Assembly (NCBI RefSeq): GCF_035046505.1
Contig: NC_089829.1
Coordinates: forward strand, 8,070,896 to 8,134,895
Length of the DNA stretch: 64,000 bases
Source of the DNA: Tiliqua scincoides
Taxonomy: Eukaryota > Chordata > Lepidosauria > Squamata > Scincidae
Direction of reading: 5' to 3'
This document shows positions 31,400 through 42,928 of the stretch, in pieces (position 1 is the stretch's first letter; the number at the start of each line of letters is the position of its first letter). Made by a program: the position numbers and the translations under genes. A model generated the notes under the pieces. It was not told where the DNA came from and did no database searches. It saw only the letters and a program-made list of their open reading frames with translations.

Positions 31400-33270
31400 C
31401 AGGGGTCGGCAACCTTAAACACTCAGCCATTTGGACCCGTTTTCCAGAGGAAAAAAAAAACCTCAGGAGCCACAAAACCCTTTTGACATCTAAAATGAAG
31501 ATAATACTGCATATATAGTTTTTTTTTTTTTACCTTTATGCTCTTATAGGTCCCATTTTTATAATGTAGCTCCCTCGTATAGCTTTTAGTTAGTTTTGTC
31601 ATACAGTCTTGTCCTGTGTTTTGCCTGATTCCAAGGCCATTCTCTGCCTGGAGAATTATGCCCACTTTAAGCAAATTAGCTCCCCTTCTTTCCCCCAACA
31701 AGTGACCCTGGTTCTGCCCTGCACTCCTGCTGGACCCCACTTCCAGGGTAGCTTGCCTGTTCAACCTGCAGAGGTCCTCTCTCCTGCCAGCAGCCTCCCG
31801 CCACTACAGCAGACCCTTGGTCCTCAGCAGGTCTTGGGCACAGCAGCCACACTTCAAACTCCAGTGTCTCCAGCAGTCCTTTAGTCACAAAGTCAGTCAG
31901 AGTATCCAGGGCAGAGTCCAAAATCACTAAGCCAAGTCACAGTCCAAGGTCAGATTCCAAAGTAAGTCAGTCAAATCAGTCAGAGTATCCAAGCCAAAAT
32001 CAATAAGCCCCATCAGCCTCCTCTCCAACCTGCACTCCTTCTCCAAACCACACCCCTGTTCCTGCCTCAGGTACTCCTTCTATCCCTGAGGGCCCTATTG
32101 CCTTCAAGTGGCTGCAGCTGTGCAGCACACTCTGCTGGATGCCCAGGCCTTACCCTTAAAGGGGCCACTGCTGACACCACATCTACCTCCTCACCAGATC
32201 TTCCAGGATTCCAATACATATGGCGGTTATGACATCTGCTTATCTTACATGGATACTAAAGAACTCCCCCCCACCTTCCAGAGGCACCCTGCAGGAAGGA
32301 AGAAAGGACACAGACTCCAGAGGTGGGGAAGAGAAGAAACGGGGGGGGGGGGCAGCCACAGGCCAGCTTCTGCCCTGCCTGCCAGCCTGCCCTCCCTCCC
32401 TCAGGCTGCAACCCTCTCCACACTATCCTGGGAGTAAGCCCCATTGACTACAATGGGACTTCTGAGCAGACAAGTTGGTTGGAGCTCTCAGGCTGCAGTC
32501 CTCTCCACACTTTCCTGGGAGGAAGCCTCACTGACTACTTGTGAGTAGACCTGCATAGGAAGGGGCTGAGGCTGCCTTCACCTTCCTGGGAGGAAGCCCC
32601 ACTGACTACAGCAGGGCTTACTTGTGAGTAGACCTGCACAGGAGGAGGCTGAGGCTACAGCCCTTCACACCTTCCTGGGTGTAGCCCAGGGACTACATCG
32701 GGGCTTACTCTTGAACAGACCTGCGCAGGCTCCTACTGGCTCCAAGGCTGCCATCCCAGGCACCCTTTCCTGGGAGTAAGCTTCATGCGCTGTAATGGGG
32801 CTTACAACTGAGTAGACACACAGGATGTCTCCTCTGCTGTGGAGGAAAAGCCTCTCCTTGCACTGAGTGGGGACCTGCTCAGGGAAAGTCCGGCTGCAAG
32901 TGCTCGCAAGGGCTGAGGAGGAGGGCGGCTCAGGATTGGATTGGTCTGTCTGCCAGTGAAGGGCCCTGAGCCATTCTAACTGAAGAAGCCAGGAGCCTGC
33001 TGGATGCTGATTGGCTGAGCCTGCTGGAGAGTTGGGGAAGGGAAAAACAGGGAGCTTAAGCCTGCAGAGCAGGCAAAATTGAAAAGGGAAACCAAAGTGG
33101 GGCAGGTGGGGGTGAAGGGAGAGGAGGGCAGTGAGCTCAGGGGGTGGAGGGAAGCAGCCTGCCCTCCCAGCACAGGTTCCTCCTGTTACCCCCTTTGCCA
33201 CATTCACTGGGAGGAGTAGACAGCTGAAAGAGCCATGTGCAGCTCTAGAGCCGCAGGTTGCCGACCCCTG
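31400..33270. mobile_element. Large hAT element (1.87 kb)
   Basis: It begins CAGGGGTCGGCAACC and ends GGTTGCCGACCCCTG. An exact 8-bp duplication CCCTATCT is at 31392-31399 and 33271-33278. The interior has about five tandem units related to the 90-bp repeat and no recognisable transposase. It lies in MMEL1 intron 2, 260 bases from exon 2. Confidence 0.92.
32400..32825. repeat. Tandem units of the 90-bp-family core
   Basis: CTTTCCTGGGAG(T/G)AAGCC with GACTAC and GAGTAGACCTGC recurs about five times at about 80-90 bases, inside the hAT element. Confidence 0.8.
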
Positions 33271-33530
33271 CCCTATCTGGTTGCAGGAGACGGTGCTGAT
33301 TCTCCCTAGGCAATCCATTGAGTGGCTACTGACAAGCATAACTGTGCAAGCCCCATCACATCAAAAGTAAGTGGACCACAAATAAGAACCAGGACAATGC
33401 CTCTTGTCTTACATGTGTACTTTCAATTGGGTCTCAGATTGATGAGTGGTTTGTTTATCAGGTTGGATAATATGGTGCTTTGGCTTGTAAAGTAATAAGG
33501 AGGTGGGAGGGGAAGCAAAAAGATTATTAC

Positions 33531-33590
33531 CTGCTGTGACGCATCCAGGAGTGCTGCACATGTTCCCTGGATTAGGACCATACTGGCCAC
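33531..33590 (-). CDS. MMEL1: MMEL1 coding exon 2: extracellular neck
   Basis: Sixty bases, phase 1 to 1, encode GQYGPNPGNMCSTPGCVTA. The CxTPGC motif matches the start of the M13 ectodomain of mammalian MMEL1. The preceding intron is about 9.3 kb. The human linker between anchor and CTTPGC is longer; here only about ten residues separate them. Confidence 0.9.
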
Positions 33591-33999
33591 CTGCAGAGAA
33601 AACAAAGACTCGTGAAGCACTAGGGATGGGTGCACTTCTGGGACCATCCAGAAGACCAAGTTTAGGTGCGAAACTGACTTTAGACAAGGAAATAGACAAG
33701 GGGAAATGCTGGCCCAAGGTCACATACTGAAACAAATTGCCGAAACAGGAGGGGTGTGAGGAAGGAGAACCACAAACAGGGGAGGTGGATGGGATGGAGA
33801 ACCAAAGTGGGTAGGGGGCAGATGGTGGCCACTTATGGTGTGCTCGTGGAGCCCCTGAAAGTGTCCCAGGGAGCCCCAGGGCTCCTAGCAGCATACTTTG
33901 AGAAATGCTAGAGGACTAGAATAGATCCCTCCCTAAAGCCAAGGCAAAGAGGACTGCAATCAGGAAGCCGGAATCCCCCACATTATTCCCATACTGCAG

Positions 34000-34085
34000 A
34001 TGGGAAGGCAGAGGTTGAGAGGGAGTGGCTTGCTTCAGGCATTCTGGTGGGAATGGCAGAGGTGTGGTTCCAACCAGGGATGCCT
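34000..34085 (-). mobile_element. MIR-like fragment
   Basis: TACTGCAGATGGGAAGGCAG, GAGGTTGAGAGG and GGCAGAGGTGTGGTTCCAAC follow the reversed MIR consensus. Confidence 0.5.
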
Positions 34086-34970
34086 TGATGATGATGATGA
34101 TGATAATAATAATAGTAATAAGTGATCAAACCCAGCAATGATAGCTTGCTCATGTTTGGAGGGTCAGAGTTCTCTATATTTGCAGCTCAGCCTTGAGTGA
34201 ATGTGGTAAGGCTCTGAAAACCCACCCCATCCCCCACTGCCCACAGCATTTGCAGCCCTAACCTTTGCCAAGGGACTCCAAATTCAAGAACATGACTTAG
34301 GCTATCCCCACCCACTCCTGATCCTTCTTATCAAGTCTGCTGAGCGCATTATCTCTCTGGCAAGCAACAAATGGTTCTTTGTGGTTCATCCCTCACTCCC
34401 CGTTACTTCTATTTGATGGATGCCATCGGTGTCAACGAGACTTGCTTTTGCGTAGGCATGAAAAGTACCTGGTCCAGTATCACTGGCATATTTTTACTCC
34501 TGTCTCCATGGGGAACAGATCTAAATATGCGTAAACTTTCCACAGAGTGTTACTGAATGTCAGATGCAGGGAAGGTTTCGGTTGACACTGATAGCGTTTA
34601 TTTTTGGACGATGGGCAAAGTCTTATTTCTGAGTTTTTTTCTTTTTCTAATTAATATTTATTTTATGCGGACTGGTATTTCTCATCTTTGCATCAGAAGT
34701 GTCCATCCTCAAAGAGCCTGTTTTCCCAGATGTTTGTCCTGGGGTCACCCTCTCTTCCCACACTTCCACACTAGGCAAAAGCAACCTACTTTTCCATATG
34801 TGTCATTGCCCAAGCTCAAGAGCTGGAGGTCAGGAGCAAAGCACAGGTTTTGCCTGGGGAAAATCCTTCTGATCTCTGTTCCTGGCTTCTCCAGGTAGGG
34901 TAAGGAAAAACCTGGTGTCTGAAGCCCTGGAAAATTGTTACCAGTCAGTGTATAATGGTACCAAAGTAGC

Positions 34971-35345
34971 AGCCCAATCCTGAGCTTCCCAGGGCCCGCT
35001 GGAGCAGCACCACCAAAGCGGCTGCTGCTGTATCCAGTGGGTGCCAAGAAGCAGCCAGAGGTTTCCTCAGGGGAAGGGGACTTACATCCCCTTCCCCCAG
35101 GAAAAGCCCCAAGCCCTGCAATATGGCTACTCAAGTCTGTGTCAGCTATTCTGCCGGTGCAGAGTTGAGAGACACCATATCAGGCCAGGAGGCCCAACCT
35201 GGAGGTCTGGATACGGCAAAGCAGAACACTTACCCCCAGTGGTAGCATGCCCTGTCCTAGTCAGAGCTGGGCCTAACTGGTGCAGGCCCCGCACCAATGT
35301 TCCTTGCAGGGTGCCACAAATGTGCTTTACAGCATGTTTATGGTA
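34971..35345. mobile_element. GC-rich TIR-family element, partial
   Basis: It begins AGCCCAATCCTGAGC and carries CACAAATGTGCTTTACAGCA. The right terminus is not clear. Confidence 0.55.
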
Positions 35346-35749
35346 CCCAGCGCTGAGGCTGATATCAAATGTGGTGAGGCTGATATCAAGTGTGAATATA
35401 AGGTGTGGGCTGCAGTGAGCTTGTGATACAAAGAAGAAAGAGTCAACCAGCCTGGGGGTGGGGTGGGGGCCGACAACACCTGCAGGGGATGTACAGGACC
35501 CAGCTCCCAACACTGGAGCACAACCTGCCAGCTGGGAGTCCCTGAGCCAGGATTCATTGAACTGGGATGTCCAACAACGGCATCCCCCAAACGTTTTGCC
35601 TCTGGGGACCCAACTTCCTCAACAGCAGGGGGCCTGAGGTCCCACAGTTTCCACTTCTGGTGCAAGCAACACACTGGGGAGGAAATGACAGGAAAGTGAC
35701 CAAGTGCTAAGCTGGAGGACTCTGCAAGAAGGTAGAAGTAGGGAGGCCT

Positions 35750-36244
35750 CTACTGGCTCTTAGATGAGCTCCAAGCCATTGATGACTTGGAACTGTCCGT
35801 GGTGCTGGGAGTCCAGCCCCACCGGCTACCCTGGTTGCCTGTTGTTAGATCGTCCATTCTCAGGTGTCTTTGTCTGCTCTGTAAGATCCTGGCCACAGTC
35901 AGGACAAGATTATATGTTCCGTCCATGAGGTCTAAGTCATTCTGGGAGAATTCTGTCAAAGTCCTCATTAGGAAAAGTGTTGCTTTCTCAGGGCAGGTTT
36001 CCTGTTTTGAGAAATACCTGCTCAGCGATGCCCACCTGCCTTGCTCCTTGACCTCTCCTAGGAAATTAAGATCCATCCATTGATGAAAACATGACAATAA
36101 GAACTGGCTTTTGACTGGCTGGCTCAGTAACAGTTGTGATATGCTTACTGCCTGGCTAAAAGGCACTGGCTTTATTTTGTTGCAGCACTCTAAATGTTGC
36201 GGTCCATTGCATGTTTTTGAACTGTGTGCAAAGCAGAATGACAT
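35750..36244 (-). other. Unrecognised 164-codon open frame in MMEL1 intron 1
   Basis: The frame starts MSFCFAHSSKTCNGPQHLEC and includes LMRTLTEFSQNDLDLMDGTY. I recognise no domain and see no good splice borders. It could be chance. Confidence 0.12.
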
Positions 36245-36399
36245 GCAATGGTGTGTAGTTTTGCCCCCCTCCCTTTTTTTTTACCAGGAGGTTGCAGTCC
36301 TAGACAGAAACTTGGCAGGAAGTGAGGGGAAGAGGTTGCTTAAGTCTTTCCCTATCAGTTATTTATCTGCTAAAAATCACTGAGTCAAAGCTGCTTTTT

Positions 36400-36660
36400 T
36401 CCCTTGGGGAGATAAGAGATAGGGGGTATCTTTTTCCCTGTGGGGAGAAGAGCAGCCAATTCTGAGTGGAAAATTGCGTGGGAGGGAAGCTTTAAATATT
36501 TCCTCCCATTCTGATCTTTCCACTCAACCTTCTGATAGTCCTCCTGCAAATCAGGGCAAAGTTAATTACAACCACAAGTCACGTGTAGCACAAGAAAAAT
36601 TAACACCTGTGTACTGCTTCCTGAGCATGCCAAGTGCTTCATATGAATTATCCTGATAAT
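36400..36660. promoter_or_regulatory. Candidate noncoding regulatory segment
   Basis: A repeat-free intron segment with GATAAGAGATAG, AAGTTAATTACAACCACAAG and TCACGTG, which look like GATA, homeodomain, RUNX and E-box sites. Purely a motif impression. Confidence 0.2.
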
Positions 36661-36867
36661 AATAAATATTATTATCCACATCAGTGATGTAATGCTAAAT
36701 TTTGAAGTGCAGGTACTTGTCATGGTGCATTCCTCAGAGTCACACCCTCAGTCATGTGTTCAGTTGAACTTATTGCCCAGGTAAATTTGTTACACTTCGT
36801 AGCCTTAATGTAGCACGAACTACATACTGTTTCTCAGGCTGCCCTTGGGAAAGCTGATGGCCCAGAC

Positions 36868-37163
36868 CAGCAGTCTTCAAAGTGGAGACCACTGTGCACC
36901 GGCAAAGGCTTCCCCCGGCGCTCACCATTCAACCTGAAGGCCTCCATGCACCCCCATTCTTTGCCATGTCCAGCTGCTTCTGCCCAGAAATCCAGGCAGA
37001 AAGCCTTCTGGGGCATTGAAGGACGGAAGCGACAGGACACAACAAAAAATGGGGTGCACGGAGGAGCTTTGCAGAGGCTCCTGGTGGAATGGTTTGCGCC
37101 ATTCACATGGGGGAGGGTTTAGGTAGGGCACTGGATCTGGCCTGTGTAGTCTGGAGAGCCCTG
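36868..37163. mobile_element. hAT MITE, about 296 bp
   Basis: CAGCAGTCTTCAAAG and GTCTGGAGAGCCCTG form the ends. GCCCAGAC/GCCTAGAG flanks agree at 6 of 8. Confidence 0.6.
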
Positions 37164-37299
37164 GCCTAGAGCCCTGGCCCTTAGGCAAGTGTCTCAGTTT
37201 CTTTTATGGTGGGCTGGATGCTTCTTCTTAACTCAGTTCCAATTGAAAACAGTTTCAAAGGCAGCCACCTGAGCAGTTTTGCTGGTGTCATCACCACTC

Positions 37300-37500
37300 C
37301 TGCTATAAGAGAAGTCCCAGAGCTCCATCCCCCTCGTAACCCCTCAGCTACACCCCCTGATTCCCATATTACAGATGGAAAGACTGTGGCAGAGAGGGCT
37401 TGTCTTGTCTAGGGCCACCTGGTGAGTTCATGATAGAGGTGAGATTCCCACCACAGGAGTCCTGATTGGGGGACCAGTGTCTGAGCCACCACTGTGGTAC
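37300..37500 (-). mobile_element. MIR-like CORE-SINE
   Basis: ATTACAGATGGAAAGACTG, CTAGGGCCACCTGGTGAG and GAGATTCCCACCACAGGAG, then GAGCCACCACTGTGGTAC. Confidence 0.6.
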
Positions 37501-38120
37501 GCTGAAAATATTCAAAGACTCATCTGTACAGAACATAATGTCATTAATTTTAATATTTATTTAATGTCTGATCTACAAGTGCATTGAACAAAGTGAAGTC
37601 AGGGGGGAAGGTTGAACTGAAAGCCGATCAATGTCTCGTAGTTTTTTATTGGTACAATCCTTCCTCCCGAAAAAATGCAGACGTGCCAACAGATGGGTCT
37701 TTTTGACTGCCAAGTGTACTGTGCGAACTCACTGGAAAAGGAAGACCTCACCCAGACGTGAGCAGCAGGTTGAAGAACTGTTCCACAACTGCTGACTCAA
37801 CCAATAAGAGCTGGCGGAATGCAGTGTAGCGGCTAAAAGTCTGAATGGTGTCAGGACTTTTTCAGTTTCAGTCTTGCCATTGTCACAAACCTTTGGTGTG
37901 GGTCACCGAAGGGTGATGGAAGGATCAGATAACTAATTGGCTCAAACCCTGAAGCTATTCAAAAATCAGATGCTGTAGCTGCTAACTGCTCTGCAAAGAG
38001 CTCAGCTCCTGCAGTTCGCAAGCATGTGTAAATATAGGGAGATAAATGTTTGAGGGTTTTTATTCTGGATAATATTACATATAAATAAATACAATTTTTC
38101 TTTCTAGATCTCCTTTCTAG
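37501..38120. other. MMEL1 intron 1 stretch, nothing assigned
   Basis: AT-rich unique sequence without gene, transposon end or tandem repeat that I can name. Confidence 0.5.
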
Positions 38121-38127
38121 ATCAGAC

Positions 38128-38217
38128 TTTTTAAAATCTGGTGAACCTAGGTAGGTCCTGATAGAGTGTCATTTTAAAAAGTGGATCCCGGTGCTAAAAA
38201 AATTTAAGGAACCACTG
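38128..38217. mobile_element. Truncated hAT MITE end
   Basis: GTGTCATTTTAAAAAGTGGA, TCCCGGTGCTAAAA and GGAACCACTG are one end of the 5712-6066 family. Confidence 0.65.
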
Positions 38218-38218
38218 A

Positions 38219-38412
38219 GGTAGAGCATCTTTTCCCAGCCCTGCTTGGAGGTACTGCCAGGGATTGAACGTGTGATCATCTGCGAGTAGCAGAGCAATAC
38301 TAGGCATATCTACCCAGATGTAAGCCTCACTAGTTCAGTGGAGCTTACTCCCAGGTAAATGTGCATAGGATTGCAGCCTTAGCCTCATGCTATACCACTG
38401 AACTAGAGCTCC
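38219..38412 (-). mobile_element. tRNA-derived SINE split by a 90-bp repeat
   Basis: Reverse orientation: CTCAGTGGTATAGCATGAG, then GTTCAATCCCTGGCAGTACC and AGCAGGGCTGGGAAAAGAT, with a 90-bp TIR copy (about 38294-38385) inside. Confidence 0.7.
38294..38385. mobile_element. 90-bp TIR repeat nested in a SINE
   Basis: CTAGGCATATCTACCCAGAT through CAGGTAAATGTGCATAGGAT and TGCAGCCT. Confidence 0.7.
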
Positions 38413-38434
38413 TCCACATTTACTTACTTTACAG

Positions 38435-38622
38435 CAGTGGTTTCCAATCTGTGAGCTGTGGGTCCCTGGGAAGCCATGGAAACCAACCAGGGGAGCAGCC
38501 GAATCCTCGCAAAAAATCTACCGCCCTATACAATGTATAGGATTGTAGTCCTAATGGGGAACTGTGGCCAATGGCCCAGTAGATCAAGGGAGATGCCAGT
38601 CAAAAAAGTTTGGGAACCACTG
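38435..38622. mobile_element. hAT MITE, 188 bp, CAGTGGTTTCCAATC ends
   Basis: It begins CAGTGGTTTCCAATC and ends GTTTGGGAACCACTG. An exact 8-bp duplication CTTTACAG is at 38427-38434 and 38623-38630. Confidence 0.92.
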
Positions 38623-38689
38623 CTTTACAGAGTTGTTGTGAAGCTAGTGTCCAGACAGTACAGGTAAAGCGCTTTTCATCATCTGCTTA

Positions 38690-38826
38690 ATGACATGCCA
38701 GATCTCGTCTGATCTCGGAAGCTAAGCAGGGTCAGGCCTGGTTTGTACTTGGATGGGAGACCGCTTGGGAATACCGGGTGCTGTAGGCTTATACCATAGT
38801 CTTTCGAGACTGAAGGTTGCCAACCA
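38690..38826 (+). mobile_element. 5S-rRNA-derived SINE, 5'-truncated
   Basis: GATCTCGTCTGATCTCGGAA, GCTAAGCAGGGTCAGG and GGGAGACCGCTTGGGAATAC, then ATACCATAGTCTTTCGAGAC and GGTTGCCAACC. Confidence 0.9.
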
Positions 38827-38829
38827 CTC

Positions 38830-40440
38830 TGAAATACAAATGTTAGGTGTTCACATTTTCAGTTGTTAAGTCATGGACAATCAGGCAGGCTGTGCCAGGA
38901 GGAAGTGCAGGGACAAATTCATTGGCTTATGGAAAGAGTTTGTTCATACTGCCCCCAAAGTTAATTCATCCACATGAGCTTTCCTACCACCTGCCAACCA
39001 ATGGGTTGTCTGCATGATGGAATTATAGTATGTGAGACTAGAATTATTTCCAATGGATTTAAAAAATCAGCAAAATAGGTTGAAACTATTGCTAAATTTC
39101 TGTCATTATTTTGATGTATTGTGGATATATGTTTGTTGAATTTATTGGTGCTTGAGGGGCCAAGAGAGGGGAAGTCAAGACAGAGGGGAGAAGGGGTTTC
39201 AATTCACATTTTTATCATCATCATCATCATCATCATATGTACTGCGCTGATACCTAGTTGATACTTAGGTCTCAGGCTGAGACTTGTATCAATTGCTCAT
39301 CACCAGTTTATAACAGTGTTTCATGAAATTTTAATAATAATAATATTTCCAGAATGATATTCTCCAGAATAGGTCTATATCTATGGCAATAGCTACTATT
39401 TCAACAGCAATTTCTGGATTGCCTTGGTCAGTTGGTGATCTAGCTCCAAAAGTCTTACCTTTTCATAAATTTTCCAAGCAGTGCCTGGAGCCAAATATTC
39501 AACTGACACTTTACTGGCAAGAGACTTCAGAGACATGCAAGGTGTCAAATGATGGCTCGATTTATGCTCTGTCTCTCCAATACCTCGCCGGCACCTTTCA
39601 AAGAAGCTTGGCGGACTAAATATAGTCTTGCTCTCTCTCTCTCTTCCCCCCCCCGGCACTGAAATTCAACAGTCTATGAGCCCTCTCTCTCTGTCTTTAA
39701 ATCTCTACCTTCAAATAGCAGACTGCATTTGAGCTTCTGAGACAAATTATACAAGCTGTATGCTCTCGGTACAGAAACTGCATGGCTGGCGTTGCGTGTA
39801 ATGGATCCTGCGCTCTTGAAATCAAGGGGGTCCATGCTGCCTGCAGTCCAAATGCTTGAAACCGCCATGCGCAAAGGGAAACCTTCACACACACACACAC
39901 ACAGATGCCAGCATCCAGGGACGGCCCAGTCTTGAGGCCAGATGAGGTGACTGCTTTGAGCAGCGGGTTGGGAGAGGTGGCACACTGGCAGGAATGCTCT
40001 TGTCCTCTGCCCACCCAGCCACTTCACCCTGCAGTCCAATTTTCTTCTCACTTGCTGAGAGACAGCAAGAAAAGATGTGGGGTAGTACCAATGGTTGCCA
40101 TGTTCATGGAACTGTTGCCTTGAGCAAGTAAGTGAACAGCAGGACTGGAAGACAAAAGCAGGGGGGTCGGCATGTCCCTGTGCCCTCCTCCAGGGGGAGT
40201 ACTCTAAACAGGATCACTCCACTGCCCCATGTGCTCTGGGTTCACTCTCCTACTTCCAAACAGCCTAGGCAAAGCATACGTGAAATACAAGATAATACTA
40301 CTTCCTTTTTAGTTCCCATCATGCATGATAGTTCCCATCATCCATCCAACCTGGGCAGGAAAGGAGGTAGTGGCTGCAAGGGGCAGATTGCAGGGGTACA
40401 AGATAAAAAAAGAAGGGGCACCACCTCAGGTGCTTGTTCA
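38830..40440. other. MMEL1 intron 1 stretch, mostly unassigned
   Basis: Only an ATC run near 39213, short CT and C runs near 39630-39655 and CA near 39888 stand out. No exon with MMEL1 homology was found, including the linker exon known from mammals. Confidence 0.5.
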
Positions 40441-40451
40441 GCTTGGGCAAT

Positions 40452-40827
40452 TATTATTATTTATTATTATTATTTTATTAATTTATACCCTGCCTTTTTG
40501 CCCAACGGGCACACAAGGAGGCTTACAAACACTTTAAAAATACAACATTAAAAACAATCATTAAAAACAATTTACAATAATTAAAAAAATCTAAAAACAA
40601 ACAAACCCCGTGGATTTTCATATAAAAAGCAAGAAGCAAGAACGTCAGCCAGCCTGCCAACAATTAAAAGCTTTTTGAAATAAAAAGGTCTTCAGTCCAC
40701 GCCGAATTGTTAGCAACGAGGGAGCAATTCTCAGTTCTAAGGGGAGGGTATTCCACAGTTCGGGGGCCACCACCGAGAAGGCCCCTGTACACATATTTAC
40801 TAAGGATTTCCCAGAGGAGTGCCACAT
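40452..40827 (-). mobile_element. L2-like LINE 3' fragment
   Basis: On the minus strand it encodes APELWNTLPLELRIAPSLLT then RRGLKTFLFQKAFN and ends in ATT/TAA simple repeat. Same family as 58036-59168, with part of the coding end missing. Confidence 0.8.
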
Positions 40828-40967
40828 TTCAAGTTTCCCAATATCATTCCTTTGCGGCTATCCTTGCAAACCAATGATTTCTAATTTGGTTATTCTCCAC
40901 CCTAAAGCAGCTTATGGAATTTTGTTCTTTTTGAGAACTGACACATATACTGGCTAAGTGACTTGAC

Positions 40968-42198
40968 AGCCCAATCCTGGCAGGTGGGGCTGCAGCGGCG
41001 CCGAAAATGGCTGCCGCTGCATCCTGCGTGCTCCAGGCAGCTGCCACCTCCTCCTCGGGAGGCGGGAACGTTCATCCCCTTCTCCCGGGTAAAGCAAGTA
41101 GCCCCACAATGGGGTTACTTGATTCTACGTTGACCTGAAGGTCAGCGCAGAATCAAGAGCCTTCGTGTTGGGTGACCAACACAACATGGAGGCTCTGGGT
41201 CCAGCGGATCAAAGCTTCACTGGTCCTGTCCCACTCCCTTCCCTCAGAATGCCTCCTCCCCACCATCTGCGTTCCTGGAACGCCTCCTCCCCAGCTCCCT
41301 CATGCCTCCATCTACTCCAGTCCTGCCTATTGAGATCACTGATCTTCTAACTAAAATTAAGTCAATAGGGCTGGACACTGAAGAGTTAGGTATGATTGGT
41401 TGTGATGCAGCTTACAGAATTGTCAAAGGAAGAATTCTAGATATTGAACAACAAGAGCTGTTTAGTGCCGCCAGAACCACATGTTCTCCACTCCATCTTC
41501 ACATTCCAGTCAGTTTTGGGAAACCAGCCTCCTTCTTTTACCACCTGGTGTGCCCACAGGCCCGGAGAGCGTTTACACTGGCAAGGTGTAACGCTCTTCC
41601 ATCAGCCTTGTTAACGGGCAGGTTCAGCGGTATCCCCTACTTAGAGAGGAAATGCAAGTGTGGTAGGGATTGCGTTGAGACTTTAATGCATACCTTTTTT
41701 TATTGCCCGCTACATGTTGTGTCGCGCAAGAAATTTCTAGGTCCATTGCTAGCTAGGATGCAGGGCTGGGAGGATTCAACCATGCTTCAGTCTCTCCTTT
41801 CCACTCCTGATCCTGAGATTCTGGATAATGTTGCTTCCTTTTTATCTGGGGTAATAGCCAGGCAGAGCCCTGGGACTCTGGGCAGTGACTGATGTTTTTG
41901 CTTATGTTGTGTTGTCTTTGTACATTCCTATCTTGTTCTGTTCTTTCTCTGTATTTTATGCCAATAAAGGTCTTACTGAACTGAACTGAAGCCTCCATCT
42001 ACTTCTCTGCTGCTTAGTAATCTGCACGACTGCCAAGCAGTGGAGCTCCAGCGCTCCACCGGCGCTAACCCTGCTCTGGATAGCACTGGGCTAGCACTGG
42101 TGGAACACCGGCACTAGGGCCCACAAATGTGCCTTACGGCATGTTTGTGACATTGCACGCTGGTGGTGAACCGGCACACACTCCATAGGATTGGGCCC
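40968..42198. mobile_element. GC-rich TIR element interrupted by a LINE
   Basis: It begins AGCCCAATCCTGGC and ends CATAGGATTGGGCC. Without the 674-bp LINE and one duplication it is about 540 bp. It matches 49628-50146 in opposite orientation and carries CACAAATGTGCCTTACGGCA. Confidence 0.8.
41317..41990 (+). mobile_element. LINE 3' end (unassigned clade) with 13-bp target duplication
   Basis: An open frame encodes LARCNALPSALLTGRFSGIP and CKCGRDCVETLMHTFFYCPL (a C-x-C-x9-H-x4-C motif), stops at 41890 and ends in ATGCCAATAAAGG with a CTGAA run. GCCTCCATCTACT flanks both sides (41304-41316, 41991-42003). Kin at 51290 and 63478. Confidence 0.88.
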
Positions 42199-42199
42199 T

Positions 42200-42405
42200 G
42201 AGCTATGAAACAAGACTTTCGGTTTCCATGTCACCTCTGCCAGGAGCTCACTGGGTGGCCTTAGGTAAGTCACACCCTCCTGGCCGCAATCTTCTCTTCT
42301 GCAAGAGGAGGTTAATGATACCTACCTTACAGGGTTGCTGTAAGGATTCCATCAAGAGAGTGTTTGCATTGGCAGGAAGGGCATACATTTGCTATACATT
42401 ATTAT
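42200..42405 (+). mobile_element. MIR-like CORE-SINE
   Basis: CACTGGGTGGCCTTAGGTAA, GTCACACCCTC, AATGATACCTACCTTACAGG and GTTGCTGTAAGGATT follow the MIR consensus. Confidence 0.7.
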
Positions 42406-42928
42406 TTGATCTAGACAGGGATGACGGATCCTAATGTGCTCAGAACCAGCCACTAAATGCCCGATGGGGGCAAAAATTTGAACCTTAGGTGACTCTAGTC
42501 CAAACTGAACCCATTACACAGGATTAAATAAGTGTAGGGCGATCACAGGAGTGCTTTCTGTTGACTAAAATCTGGACTTGCCCTCAATCACTGTGACTCT
42601 ACCCAAATCAACCAAGGTGAAATCGTGTATTTGTTGAATGGGGTGCCAAGAGTCCTTGAATGTATGGGGGGGGGGATCTTTTTTTTTTAAACTCCTTCTG
42701 AGTTGAGATACAGCACGAGAGCTTGAAAATGCACCTGAATCTGCAGTGAAGTAAGATGCATTTCTGCTTGTTTTTTTTATTAAAAAAAATACCTTTGGGA
42801 TGTGATCTTGCAAATCAGAAACAAACCACACTAGAACCAACTGTTCCTTTTTTCTTGTTCTAAGCCTGCAAACGGTAAGCCACAATTTGTTCGAGGGCAG
42901 TTGCCGAAGATAATTGTAGTTCTCTTAC

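Noticed and set aside
34797-34893. Possible missing MMEL1 linker exon (minus strand, reads GTEIRRIFPRQNLCFAPD, between AGCCAG and GTAGGT)
   Set aside because: Its end phase does not fit exon 2, there is no basic cleavage motif, and similarity to the mammalian linker is only a few residues.
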